A DNA stretch of 48,735 nucleotides from IMG/VR virus record IMGVR_UViG_3300017720_000011, positions 1 to 48,735 of that record. One strand, 5' to 3'. Made by a program: the position numbers and the translations under genes. Positions 35,101 through 37,963 of the stretch are shown here, one piece after another. Origin of the DNA: a virus. Each line of letters starts with the position of its first letter. The stretch's first letter is position 1. The notes under the pieces are model-generated. The model was not told the DNA's origin. It did not search any database and was given only the letters and a program-made list of their open reading frames with translations.

Positions 35101-37946
35101 TTGTACAACCAAGAAGTGACTCTTTGGTCATTAGAAGTCGAACCAAGTGATGCAACGTTTAGTTTGTCACCAGGAAGATAGTATGAACCATTGTCAGACA
35201 ATACAGTGGATTCTGCATCAGCAATACCAAGAACACGTAGTTTACACTCAGTTTCAGTGCCACGGTTTACATAAACGAAGATGTCAGAGTAAACAATAGT
35301 ACCAGCATCCCAATCTTCAACCACACCGTTCTTAGAACGAGTACATTCGATGAACTGGTTTAGTGTTTTCTCTTTATACTGTACAACTTCATCGTCATTG
35401 ATACGGATTGTACCGTTTCTTTCTGGCCAACCGATAGTAGAGTCAACTGTAATAATGGACTCAGTAGTAGAAAGTTCCTCAACAAGGAGTGTTCTGTATG
35501 GGATAGTAAAAGAACCCTGCAGTGTTTCCTCAGAAATTGCAAGTTCATATACAGTACCAACACCAGTATCGATGGCAATAACGTTCTCAATCAGTGCAGA
35601 TGCACCTTTTACACCAGTATCAACAGGATCAACATACTGAATCAACTGTGAATCGAGTAGATTCTCAAGTGAACCTTCCAAAAGTTCTGCTCTGAGAACG
35701 GTATCTACGTTCCAAGTTGCAGCAGATGGTTTGATAATCTCATCTTTAGGATAAGAAACATCAACATTTTCAGAGTAAAGTATCTTAAAGAGGTACTGTG
35801 TGGAGATTTTCGTACCTTTCGATGCGTAAAAATCACCAATAGTCTTAATAATCTGCGGAGCATTAACTTTATTGTAGTCAATTTCCGCGTTTGGAAGATA
35901 TTGATTTACGAATCTTCTGTATAATTCCTTAGCAAAAAGATTATCTAGATTACTAATAGTGCTTCCAACAGCGTGAGAAGACTGTTGTAGATCGGATTCT
36001 TTGCTGTATATCTGATGACCTGCTTGGTCAAAGGAAGTAACGGCAGATACTCCGCGTTTTACGTTGACGAATGCTGATGGTTCGTATCCTACTCCAGAAC
36101 TATGGATAGTAAAACCTGTAATCTCTCCAAAACCAACGTCACAAGACGCTTCTGGTGCAGGAGGAGCAGCGATAAAGACCTTAGGAGGTTCTGTATCAGA
36201 GTATCCAGTACCAAAGTCAGTGATATTAATGTCAGTGATTTCACCGTTGAAGATGGTAGCAACTGCTGTTGCACCAGTACCACCAATAGGTTGATTGTTA
36301 GAATCCTTTCTATTATCAACGATATACACAGATGGAGCATCGGTATAACCCTTACCACCTGTCAATAGTTCAATATTAGTAACTCTACCACCAGTACAAG
36401 ATACATCAAGGATCTGTGCACCAACAGGGTCAATAATCTTTGCCCTGATGTTACCTTCATATCCTTGACCTGAAGAAATAAGATTAATGCTTGTTACTCT
36501 ACCGTCAGCATCAAGAATTGCCTGAGCAGTTGCATTAATAGCATTATCTCCAGTAGGAGGATCCATATACACCAAAGGTGCAGTTGTGTATCCTGAACCA
36601 TTGTCTACGACTGAGATTGATCCTGCAACGATTGATCCGTTTTCGACTGTAGGATTGGTGCAAGTAGCACCACCAGGATTAACAAACTTAATTGAAGGAA
36701 TGCGGTCATATCCACTTCCTGAAGAAGTAACACGCAGTTCTGTAACACCTTCGATTTCATCAGATACAATTGCTGTAATAGTTGCTCTACTGCCTTCTGC
36801 ATCAGAAGGTGCATCCACAATTACCACAGGAGGATTGTTAGATGAATAACCTTGACCAGCAAATAGAAGTTGAGTGTTCTTGATACCATTTACAAGTGCT
36901 TCGGCAGTAGCACCAGAACCAGGACCTTTATTTGACTGAATAGTGATCTTGGGAGCAAAACTTACTCTGTAACCACTACCACCATTTCTAACAAGGATGT
37001 CATTAACTGATGCATTTACGATTTGGGAGACTGCTGACGCACCTGAACCAAATTCAGGAGCAATCAGTTCAACAGATCTTACGTCAATTGTAGCATTTTG
37101 TGAAACAGGTTGCTTGAAGATGATCTTATCTTCAAAAATTGTGAATTCTTCGAACGGTCTCTTCTCTGTTCTGTTGACAACAACGATCGCTGCCACAGTA
37201 GAAAGAGGACTGTATGCTTGAGTGTTGAGTTTTAGTGCAAACTCAGTAGCATCAACAGCAACTGTAATGGTGTCCAGAGAACGGACTGGAACGCTTGTGT
37301 AACCAATCAGATAACGAATGGTATTGACTGCACCTGTCAACACCCCTGTAGTCGGTGCTGGAGGGTTTACAAAGCGTATCTTGTCTCCTTCAACGAAGTA
37401 ATCCCTGTCAGGGAACATAAAATCGTTATTTACGATCACCAAAAGGTGATTTGAAGACTGAGGTGAAACTGGTTTACCTAACTGTCTTAAATTAAATTCT
37501 GTCTTTGCACTATCAAACTGAGTATTGATAGGTTCAAATTCTTGTACTTTTCTATCAAATTCTTGTTTATTGACCCCTGGAGTGAAAACAATGTCAGGAG
37601 AATGTGTTACAGACTCGTAATATAGAACTTCATTGTCAATTTTTATAGTACCATCTTTCTCTAAGAAGTAGTTTACATTCTCAGCAATAATTTTATTCTC
37701 TGTAGCATCAACCGCTTCTAGTACAGCAGATTCAGACGATAAGAAATTTGGATCGAATTCACCCGACCCAATGTCAACATATGAAAGTATATTGTTTAAA
37801 ATGTCGTAAGGACGACCTGATTTCTCCTGCGACTTGTAGTATTCTGTCAACAAGTTCACGAACTGGTCGTGATCCTCCTTGATAAACGCAGGAATCTGAC
37901 TACTCAGTCTTTGAGAGACCTTAATTGCTGTGTTGTGTGCAACCAT
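17166..37946 (-). CDS. gp7: Giant baseplate wedge protein, gp7 with massive insertions (6926 aa)
   Basis: One uninterrupted frame of 6926 codons, roughly 0.74 MDa; T4 gp7, as I recall it, is 1032 residues. It directly follows gene 6, the gene 7 position. Three blocks resemble T4 gp7: residues 15-60 (PAFIKEDHDQFVNLLTEYY), about 655-735 (DFYASKGTKISTQYLFKILY, against FYSTKG...YKFLFKVLY in T4) and about 3470-3510 (INQWRKP...NHPVGF, against RWKSDV...HPVGF). Between and after them lie, in order: GxGY repeats (296-628, 1129-1369), YHYH domain (about 1400-1565), propeller-like region (about 1836-2233), LamG-like domain (about 2240-2455), more GxGY repeats (3026-3266), six helical Cys modules (3926-5180), a second LamG (4363-4534), FTC...YPR repeats, HTFVSA repeats and an Ig-like end (about 6816-6912). 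No clear Shine-Dalgarno precedes the ATG. Scaffold identification is good; functions of the additions are unknown. Confidence 0.88.
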   Translation of the reverse strand: MVAHNTAIKVSQRLSSQIPAFIKEDHDQFVNLLTEYYKSQEKSGRPYDILNNILSYVDIGSGEFDPNFLSSESAVLEAVDATENKIIAENVNYFLEKDGTIKIDNEVLYYESVTHSPDIVFTPGVNKQEFDRKVQEFEPINTQFDSAKTEFNLRQLGKPVSPQSSNHLLVIVNNDFMFPDRDYFVEGDKIRFVNPPAPTTGVLTGAVNTIRYLIGYTSVPVRSLDTITVAVDATEFALKLNTQAYSPLSTVAAIVVVNRTEKRPFEEFTIFEDKIIFKQPVSQNATIDVRSVELIAPEFGSGASAVSQIVNASVNDILVRNGGSGYRVSFAPKITIQSNKGPGSGATAEALVNGIKNTQLLFAGQGYSSNNPPVVIVDAPSDAEGSRATITAIVSDEIEGVTELRVTSSGSGYDRIPSIKFVNPGGATCTNPTVENGSIVAGSISVVDNGSGYTTAPLVYMDPPTGDNAINATAQAILDADGRVTSINLISSGQGYEGNIRAKIIDPVGAQILDVSCTGGRVTNIELLTGGKGYTDAPSVYIVDNRKDSNNQPIGGTGATAVATIFNGEITDINITDFGTGYSDTEPPKVFIAAPPAPEASCDVGFGEITGFTIHSSGVGYEPSAFVNVKRGVSAVTSFDQAGHQIYSKESDLQQSSHAVGSTISNLDNLFAKELYRRFVNQYLPNAEIDYNKVNAPQIIKTIGDFYASKGTKISTQYLFKILYSENVDVSYPKDEIIKPSAATWNVDTVLRAELLEGSLENLLDSQLIQYVDPVDTGVKGASALIENVIAIDTGVGTVYELAISEETLQGSFTIPYRTLLVEELSTTESIITVDSTIGWPERNGTIRINDDEVVQYKEKTLNQFIECTRSKNGVVEDWDAGTIVYSDIFVYVNRGTETECKLRVLGIADAESTVLSDNGSYYLPGDKLNVASLGSTSNDQRVTSWLYNVKKLINIANIVPGGLNNQTATVTCSNNHGLLVGDTVTIYGANPTVFNGTFFVTSRISNTLFEYNIPAPAPNSPQGNILLSVDLNKGKSPEEGISVAIRDFTTNVQNTFFNDQYAYIASSGIPNYQVGPFLGSALLPGNQRKLIRIPRVINTISRRTDTSFGPIGAWVNGVSTWSYKSQTKIKFGGLTGITIDNPGTGYDAANPPVIEINGGGGSGASASVVVNGALSEISVSSGGTGYTSSPLVSIVGGGGFGATATAVITNGIVSKILVETPGQGYTSQPDVSISGGGGTGCTATAQVRGPIQSVSIDNTGSTYTASPTIKLNSGEGAVAQSIIINGRIVSIAIIAAGRGYTTAPEIVINGDGYGAIARATIGTVGEDRGKVIGVTVINRGIGYTTGNTTIRLGAVGELAAFTATVFEWTRNLQDELGANFDTARGYVFAGYNTQYGGEYAHLSDPKQLRYVLGDNVFKNQSTQQLQELSTGYQHSPILGWAFDGNPIYGPYGYIDATDQSSGVRRIRSSYRIKPVLLYDVDTNPTPIRADGPLLSNYIAGSFIDDYEYVFQEGDLDQYNGRFCKTPQFPEGVYAYFVAIDATDAGNPIFPYICGPQLYSSPDEWNFSQDAVQTNIPADVVRFRDPYEDVDIDIDRTPNQATDTLVTELGEDLIFEIEDTNRDGLINNLEDTTPIQITEEPVLQLFDYYPKVSTRSVVDIDIETTTKFEDAKVDGFVVENPGISYKVNDKLYFDNEGTDGFGASAKVEAVKGLDIAGFNSYISNDRPYGRITTATEHELRVDDQIIINSTPILDDTNKTFRVKVIDGVERVTVDQEGLGYSEDIPPTYEIITDSGQDFNIDINRDEGGAVRTVSIINSGSGYSETNPPQIRVSHPQRFKKATYFLAFLEEAGSTLTINDIKVADDRTFYVCGKTTVVGGDTAGVLAKFNSDGRLLWKRTLIPTVPATDDKSLQWKSLHIENSNPHNIYVVGETVPNISNLTHNPDIVVAKYQSGFDNANNPDGLIQWQRDIAGISGSTRRDYASNIRLDQDGRVMIAGHTDSKSTAPDDMWVALMDIDGSVMEKRKIASAAASEHLHQIEWRTNDTFLFCGISDPAGAANIIIGETYYDTATIEVQWSKQIESGAYQFADPTFAIDEYGSVYVTATAIDTNAKNYGVLYAKFDNADYTQVATAKIYVPTGTYTSIKNAGVTFDVFGNIDLSAVVERDFNAVQSISVKISWNTSSVLSAAEVSETNGIGYHATCVANDNSGDTLIAGNKVEADQLAIFNWNTADNIFDETYNDTLRTGTNKQWAATGNAVIDNTKFYNGASSLKLDASNSMLLQYGTTADISVEWTMEGWFALGNTQYAAQASNPEFFGIVSQLSQEVKVGVDGTSGSANFGKIFLDLNGSTSYSTGTTFWTTFNSEAWVHVAISKQRPGVGSYIYRIYINGVEAHSVNSATVDVNMMQATLGPISTPSSTNNWIGWIDNFVVTPSAKYIDAFTAGLVTGTNSVDKAFIYKIDKDKTKLGSFTLNDVETGHTINVAASSSYTFNTQSVAVNPWLIGPAGIQILDYSDVVSTHVPGVYTVTSTDQSYATRTATIPTQGGKKLLLTTKVIPKFYIRDAKYSTIDLVKTLTFNQNATFTKGSILQQYSVIGGNDVVSAYGTVVEVGTSSCKIGKIIGTFDTSKLLKSTVGDVNEMDKEFTVLTTTPVWEENQNYTVGDVVYSNGKIYTSGTTATAGAVAPVHTSGTVSDGNINWAFTSTAGSFQVDLANSVHGSGTLAAFASWKPFNSADYTIRIQQIYADSTFIKGDTIDADAVNLTFAVDATGKIATFGGLVGVKQFNLQAKLNKDVVPSQALTNTDLVYCSATSRHNYEVNDIIFTERFATNEYNGSFFVEEIFTSRDFTFRIRSTAVQDPTFSGTGSSVSNINIYAKHPKFLFVRGHQYLFDLDDPSNLGYFLSFSRDNQYKLEYPFINIIREGTPGFTDDDSPTPLVKFIINEDITNISYYFDPSRTSADNSPVGEGSFIDVIQSPYAGTFTISNVSSDGLEFDFPLLVEPEKSNAPVGNNEFGLPRSIYSTTSIKAIGPISTIKLVNPGGFYQKLPIVTDIASNREIEKVRITNGGTEYVNGVYYNVPISGDGEGASCNITVTDDGDFTGVITSVVLTSAGKGYTTASIDIDSISGILGPLLAGSGGILDVVIPSEGSGASVFLQGKSIGRIKKLKNNEFGFGYSHDYTLRPEITFPVNLQLFNTAILAEIKITNPGSGYTSTPAVVISGGGGSGAAAEAIVKNNRLSEVIIKDPGAGYSSEPSVTLKSEFNYVVNIDLGYLQFNFPHGITTGAEIQLRAEDLGSTVGILPKPSSAGLVSLSSTQTYYAIAGEANGLESDQLRISLTKLDAESGSYITFLTQGEGRQILLTEVFGGQATAIVETSRFLEGELVYQGSSLELASATGYVSTNQGWQIGPRILKLENYDGVWTPGERVTGEVSRASGLIDNLSIARGTLNIDSLTNTPGQFIDDVGKPSEIVQKIQDSYFYQNFSYVIKSETPINQWRKPVLETNHPVGFNLFGELSITGGKDISGRKVVSDLVKEVNINAFTNINQITSFANAQPIYTQFNNTEVLFRQKRLTNSEEILTSIVKKIDNISEDFDGIRTQFPLNVEGGSITATEDQMFVLLNGVAQAPGDSFSTAGPSIVFSEPPKAPSRIKFRNITFTQLLITRVQFSELGGIFPLVGNRVRGIISEATGIVVDSGTDYIDLLNIENGPSGGFQEGEFILNSATGFNSRIGDSGEGTGGIFPVSSKTIFEQGERVTNLSGKFAIIEENNLDEGNINTSLVVSRTSGTSKFETGEFEIKFNDIIYSARSNIAATVSAISPYQDEISNQIIDTVDLSPSSSFFALVFQRVPSITFPNVILDDIGETVINPTELYDPETTNNQDFLDFEAVRNQEIRYDSLTGNDFAPGTNIRLKKIYFGNSSIRTVHDTRANNAAEAIVKNNRFIAEEAVGRMLAFYPSFTIPTGSANCEDDIVDMLNLIAWQLEHDGNSEVWDAANFYVQNNTVYHVGGQEAQTVYAMNAARDLANQCINMVNITTEHTTLSQWKDLTITPEYEVVSNSHGDARTLLLANKWYIAYEALHYAKTQNPGYNVSGGDEHCLSDIVDVIEALAYNVAHGGNDFIWEATDRILHYGVTSGDRDTIVNSFTKAKAMSLDIMRNIAVTKVGSHGWNQVTISITADTASPTCQAVAAAITTLMDILITNLGTTASPGTRAAFQAAVTSTAPQADYSQGRTTIPNVNACVAQTSAVANFFKIVTDTLQDPTGANPATYQWSISNVPRIAPAYTFTEGETIRSIKHSYKDKSSGGFFNFGQTLKGISSGAVAEIIGTNAGSKWAYTKGVTGAFTTAEYITNSTITYNNVTVDKLNPGTGTGSLDFSGTSSRINHASNAAFAFGTGDYTIEMWIYPTTVSGTQRLIDFRTASSSSAGSIFLQGTSLKFGIATTDHITAAGAIPNANQWYHIAISRASNVTKLFVAGQQVGSDYTDASDYGNSPISVGASWNNGETFTGNMDNLIIRKGTASYSSGFIPPTVYDFRALDISFGFNGEAPFPIELSAVYATYEQTIISSANADGVELWREEIMTEEVDVSRDAYRDCGDIIYKNRYWIAEEAVGRMKAKYPAFNIPGDTGTSTQGTDKCIRDTHSFIIPAIIDDLKLGGNYHTIVAGRGYLEGSGALKHINGELLQSIYTWREVGKICNDIITKDATDLTGEYTNRIRVPNYFASPAASTITGFISDLIDNMLEVMSPTGHRFRDGADLLYFNRGVIADEAVSMMEQEWNVMVNFIQIDKIDIPSREKCVRDIRDHIVPAVAGDLITGGNSNIQGMIDSYLDSQSNINYIEHELLAMLDALEHVKFLANKALQNLLVGRNENIANIVGTTPNTIDDFYQLQYSDLTAYRKEYDATVNYDLTGSVITESTFYPPDPKIFQGSHRALDSANIIERNARTIAAEAVDIVTKTSAFKHYNFRVPGGKVHCEDDIVDFINSVAHDLRFSSNSEVYDAAALYLNTDMGLSHVTGQSQETIYAYKMARDMSVLAIRNKLGFTPFEDVSAGGGGGNAIGGGVPRGDYDSNATTNKDYDAGNEILNNMRFIASTAVGRGYAQYPNLTFGGYGYQSCIDDVIDILEAMAWNLKHGGNNKVWYATEFYITDANAIQHINSQATEVKYIFEQARDIAIEVMRQQLVNVNGYTEGYPQYDNGITIDSSSSTTGQLTPTNATYNAATGDLVLTKTGHGLVTGDAVQIATYALKFTCDFDSNQSEHTYPRPLDPSNGALLPVTSSNSSTFTVNVGTTSNVNYDVTNAIYNETTGDMFLDIGSNTLDVGRHVKLPDNAVTFTCTKDGNATNHSYPRATDYASGKSLTVLEIGDSEFTATNAAYVPATGVLTLTVPNHGFANGDNVQIVSNSLNFTCDMDNNYTVHSYPRVSDPAANKYLPIGNVATNTFTVNVGTTGTVNFTPSNVAYNPVTGLMILTLGNGHGLVTGSHLKIQPNSLTFTCEEDDNATNHSYPRTTTTTHTVTDAAYNGTSGIMTLTIPQHGFSNGDQIKIADNGVTFTCAQDGDGSNHAYPRSSDPASGSWLEISNVTANTFKVQVLLSDGIPSTNVTAHTFVSATSGGVTWKKDRAYDVPLEVTAATATTVTVNVLASGRTPSTNTTSHTFVSATPNAISAGGNYTHTFTSAIANGIKFKNGRIKVNVNPSPSSEQYPHTFVSAVSNAVQGGGNYNHTFVSSTTNSISWITGGGGATRCATQASAITTLMGITVDLFNSGTSNPQNYIDGISRTLPGEWPLTGERAAVRDLTITYDQAGSGACNVESSTISSLFDIVIGIVKDAAAGNGSYFTNQGISRNAPVLNNTLLFGGGVCYNVTSASNILFDLLEDTLGSAPEMYRQASRILSINDLYINREAYYKTVNQYSGYTGDQTFGDIIRKAYIYDLLTDSNAKTIELINTWFDAEGNFVAFPNIFRTYLIFHATATTDMITHILSGTAPEPGTYNFEPLYKDREMRPTMTAVHKIQQLWHLVYTALAESKLPTVYLKQTIDVGVDVNSDGSISKNNHPFEAYDRVNYTVLGTNIVELDRESYYIHPDTTSSKIYLAEYIDGDKLTSLTPGLPGEIHTLAIARETGINRIPTTYGDRIIPTPTSGGIEPADIFYGTSSGAYAEVIRIQDNLAAVNYKVKYLPITVTSSGTPFTNGEMIVKTGASANTGKIIATDNSTYIKVEMTGGDFIASDNIEGITTGATATVNAGIHDRALVNFKQGEFIATDILYSKEDTGKANALIVRNNDGSLVDNQSGRITYDIETVVGEFAPNDVIYGSVTDQIIEVEAFTLLPGFGEYIHSTEITSFVYAGLITDTGVTDTFQVGDVLQLQNSGQSVGHTFVVTEHDLDNNTIFLANETGRFVSIGDNLSSIANDSAYQLAKIPPGSNFPSVYTSGITQVNITTTSAYGKIEKIQQIGLRLIIHLGDTSGTFLKNAQIIGDAGFRAACSVAKTLRGRVKRFFRGFDGVQQNFKLTQENGTAYFPDPAGHMMIFVNGILQPPGGNNAYTAFSDNIQFTEAPAVGSTFHGVYVGKLRQLDDISFDFDSLRNSFNLKLGGVFYSLTLTDGVQSNTILPENNIICQLNGVIQEPGIGFEIVGSRIIFSEVPRAGSTFVAFSYIGSDVDVIAATVVPPIESGDILQIEGEDETREVALIESSNSLITFEYSGAVKGRNGDALAIIEKGRVTEAILTNSGDGYDSRPNVDVISSSGFGARIKALVGLARVDVKNAGQGYAQPTINVNTTVPDNFFAPSGVGVNGGIDIYDPNYVPPGQDQAQGEQAIVIESQPVNTTVNQGQVASFTVIASTNPAGGSITYQWQKKNYGESDWNNVNGATSPTFTSPATTQADGGDEFRCGLTAAGATPTLSNAAILTINIGATTVDNFTPDQIFDDN
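17205..17505 (-). other. C-terminal Ig-like domain of the giant gene 7 protein
   Basis: Residues about 6816-6912: ESQPVNTTVNQGQVASFTV, then ITYQWQK, NGATSPTF and EFRCGLTAAG, ending in a strand LSNAAILTI. The order (SQP start, YQWQ core, terminal strand) equals the Ig-like domain of the adjacent YHYH protein. Confidence 0.7.
20300..20730 (-). repeat. Short Cys-helix modules after the beta repeats
   Basis: Three copies of a short helix led by cysteine: RCATQASAITTLMGITVDL, ACNVESSTISSLFDIVIGIV and VCYNVTSASNILFDLLEDTL. Two earlier copies occur near 25140-25410 (TCQAVAAAITTLMDIL and ACVAQTSAVANFFKIVTDTL). Confidence 0.65.
20755..21150 (-). repeat. Five HTFVSA repeats in the giant gene 7 protein
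   Basis: Five copies of HTF(V/T)S(A/S) each followed by five residues ending in V or I (HTFVSATSGGV, HTFVSATPNAI, HTFTSAIANGI, HTFVSAVSNAV, HTFVSSTTNSI), separated by 15-40 residues. The array follows the FTC...YPR array directly. Confidence 0.8.
21180..22310 (-). repeat. Five FTC...YPR beta repeats in the giant gene 7 protein
   Basis: Five units of about 65-95 residues. Each has a YNxxTGxLxLT strand, an HGxxxGDxVQI turn and the invariant core FTCxxDxxxxxHxYPR (FTCDFDSNQSEHTYPR, FTCTKDGNATNHSYPR, FTCDMDNNYTVHSYPR, FTCEEDDNATNHSYPR, FTCAQDGDGSNHAYPR). Most also have a NTFTVNVG strand. Confidence 0.85.
22403..26168 (-). repeat. Six copies of a helical Cys module in the giant gene 7 protein
   Basis: Copies near 25852-26168, 25460-25775, 23840-24195, 23345-23705, 22830-23162 and 22403-22722. 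The common pattern is an N-terminal helix (NNRFIAEEAVGRM), a P-rich turn, (N/H/K/S)Cxx(D)(I/V)xD, a helix ending near GGN, and a last helix (ETIYAYKMARDM). The cysteines fall near residues 3968, 4098, 4637, 4797, 4974 and 5115. A LamG-like domain lies between copies 2 and 3. Confidence 0.8.
24345..24860 (-). other. Second LamG-like (concanavalin A-type) domain
   Basis: Residues about 4363-4534: SLDFSGTSSRINHASNAAF, GTGDYTIEMWIYP, NQWYHIAISR, KLFVAGQQVG and FTGNMDNLIIRKG. The order of the xxEMWxxP, WYHIAxSR and DNLxIxxG motifs is that of LamG/laminin-type sandwich domains, which often bind carbohydrate. Confidence 0.75.
27410..27540 (-). other. gp7 core block 3 (HPVGF)
   Basis: Residues about 3470-3510 contain IVQKIQDSYFYQNFSYVIKS, INQWRKP and NHPVGFNLFGE. 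T4 gp7 has an equivalent stretch with NNIDYINRSRSYYVMKI, SRWKSD and HPVGFGF in the same order. The alignment is from memory of the T4 protein. Confidence 0.65.
28150..28870 (-). repeat. Third GxGY repeat region with gp8-like segment
   Basis: Residues about 3026-3266. Includes YVNGVYYNVPISGDGEGA and GSGGILDVVIPSEGSGAS (similar to the gp8 insertion), then canonical units NPGSGYTSTPAVVISGGGGS and DPGAGYSSEPSV. Confidence 0.75.
30580..31230 (-). other. First LamG-like domain in the giant gene 7 protein
   Basis: Residues about 2240-2455: SSLKLDASNSMLLQYG, VEWTMEGWFALG, EAWVHVAISKQRPG, YRIYINGVEAHS and WIGWIDNFVVTPSAKY. The motif order matches the second copy, with xxMEGWF, WVHVAISK and DNFVV. Confidence 0.75.
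31250..32440 (-). other. Propeller-like repeat region
   Basis: Residues about 1836-2233 contain several blades with the pattern 'strand, (D/E)xxGxxY(V/I)xG, strand, (A/V)K(F/Y)xxxG'. Examples are DDRTFYVCGKTT, AGVLAKFNSDGRLLWKR, PHNIYVVGETV, DQDGRVMIAGHTDS, DEYGSVYVTATAID and DVFGNIDLSAVVE. This resembles SBBP/PQQ-type beta-propeller repeats. The number of blades (about six) is an estimate. Confidence 0.6.
33240..33740 (-). other. YHYH-type domain in the giant gene 7 protein
   Basis: Residues about 1400-1565 hold HSPILGWAFDGNPIYGPYGY, FIDDYEY and YNGRFCKTPQFPEGVYAYF. All three motifs recur in the same order in the 579-aa YHYH protein, so the two domains are paralogous. Confidence 0.8.
33840..34560 (-). 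repeat. Second GxGY repeat array (six units)
   Basis: Residues about 1129-1369. Six units of about 38 residues, e.g. NPGTGYDAANPPVIEINGGG, SGGTGYTSSPLVSIVGGGG and TPGQGYTSQPDVSISGGGG, followed by GSTYTASP, GRGYTTAP and GIGYTTGN variants. Confidence 0.85.
35740..35985 (-). other. gp7 core block 2 (FYASKG)
   Basis: Residues about 655-735: LFAKELYRRFVNQYLPNAEI, then DFYASKGTKISTQYLFKILY and SENVDVSY. T4 gp7 carries FYSTKG followed by YKFLFKVLYNEEVEI at the corresponding place. This is the strongest single match to T4 gp7, recalled from memory. Confidence 0.75.
36060..37060 (-). repeat. First GxGY repeat array (eight units)
   Basis: Residues about 296-628. Eight GxGY turns (GGSGYR, GQGYSS, GSGYDR, GSGYTT, GQGYEG, GKGYTD, GTGYSD, GVGYEP), each in a unit of two to three strands with a Pro-containing second strand and a (S/T)GAxA segment. 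The array separates gp7 core blocks 1 and 2. Confidence 0.85.
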
Positions 37947-37963
37947 TTTTTCGTATTACGGTC

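Noticed and set aside
17166-37946. The giant frame as a non-ribosomal peptide synthetase, polyketide synthase or toxin
   Set aside because: No carrier, condensation or ketosynthase motifs and no Rhs/YD repeats; all recognisable parts are phage-tail, lectin-like or Ig-like.
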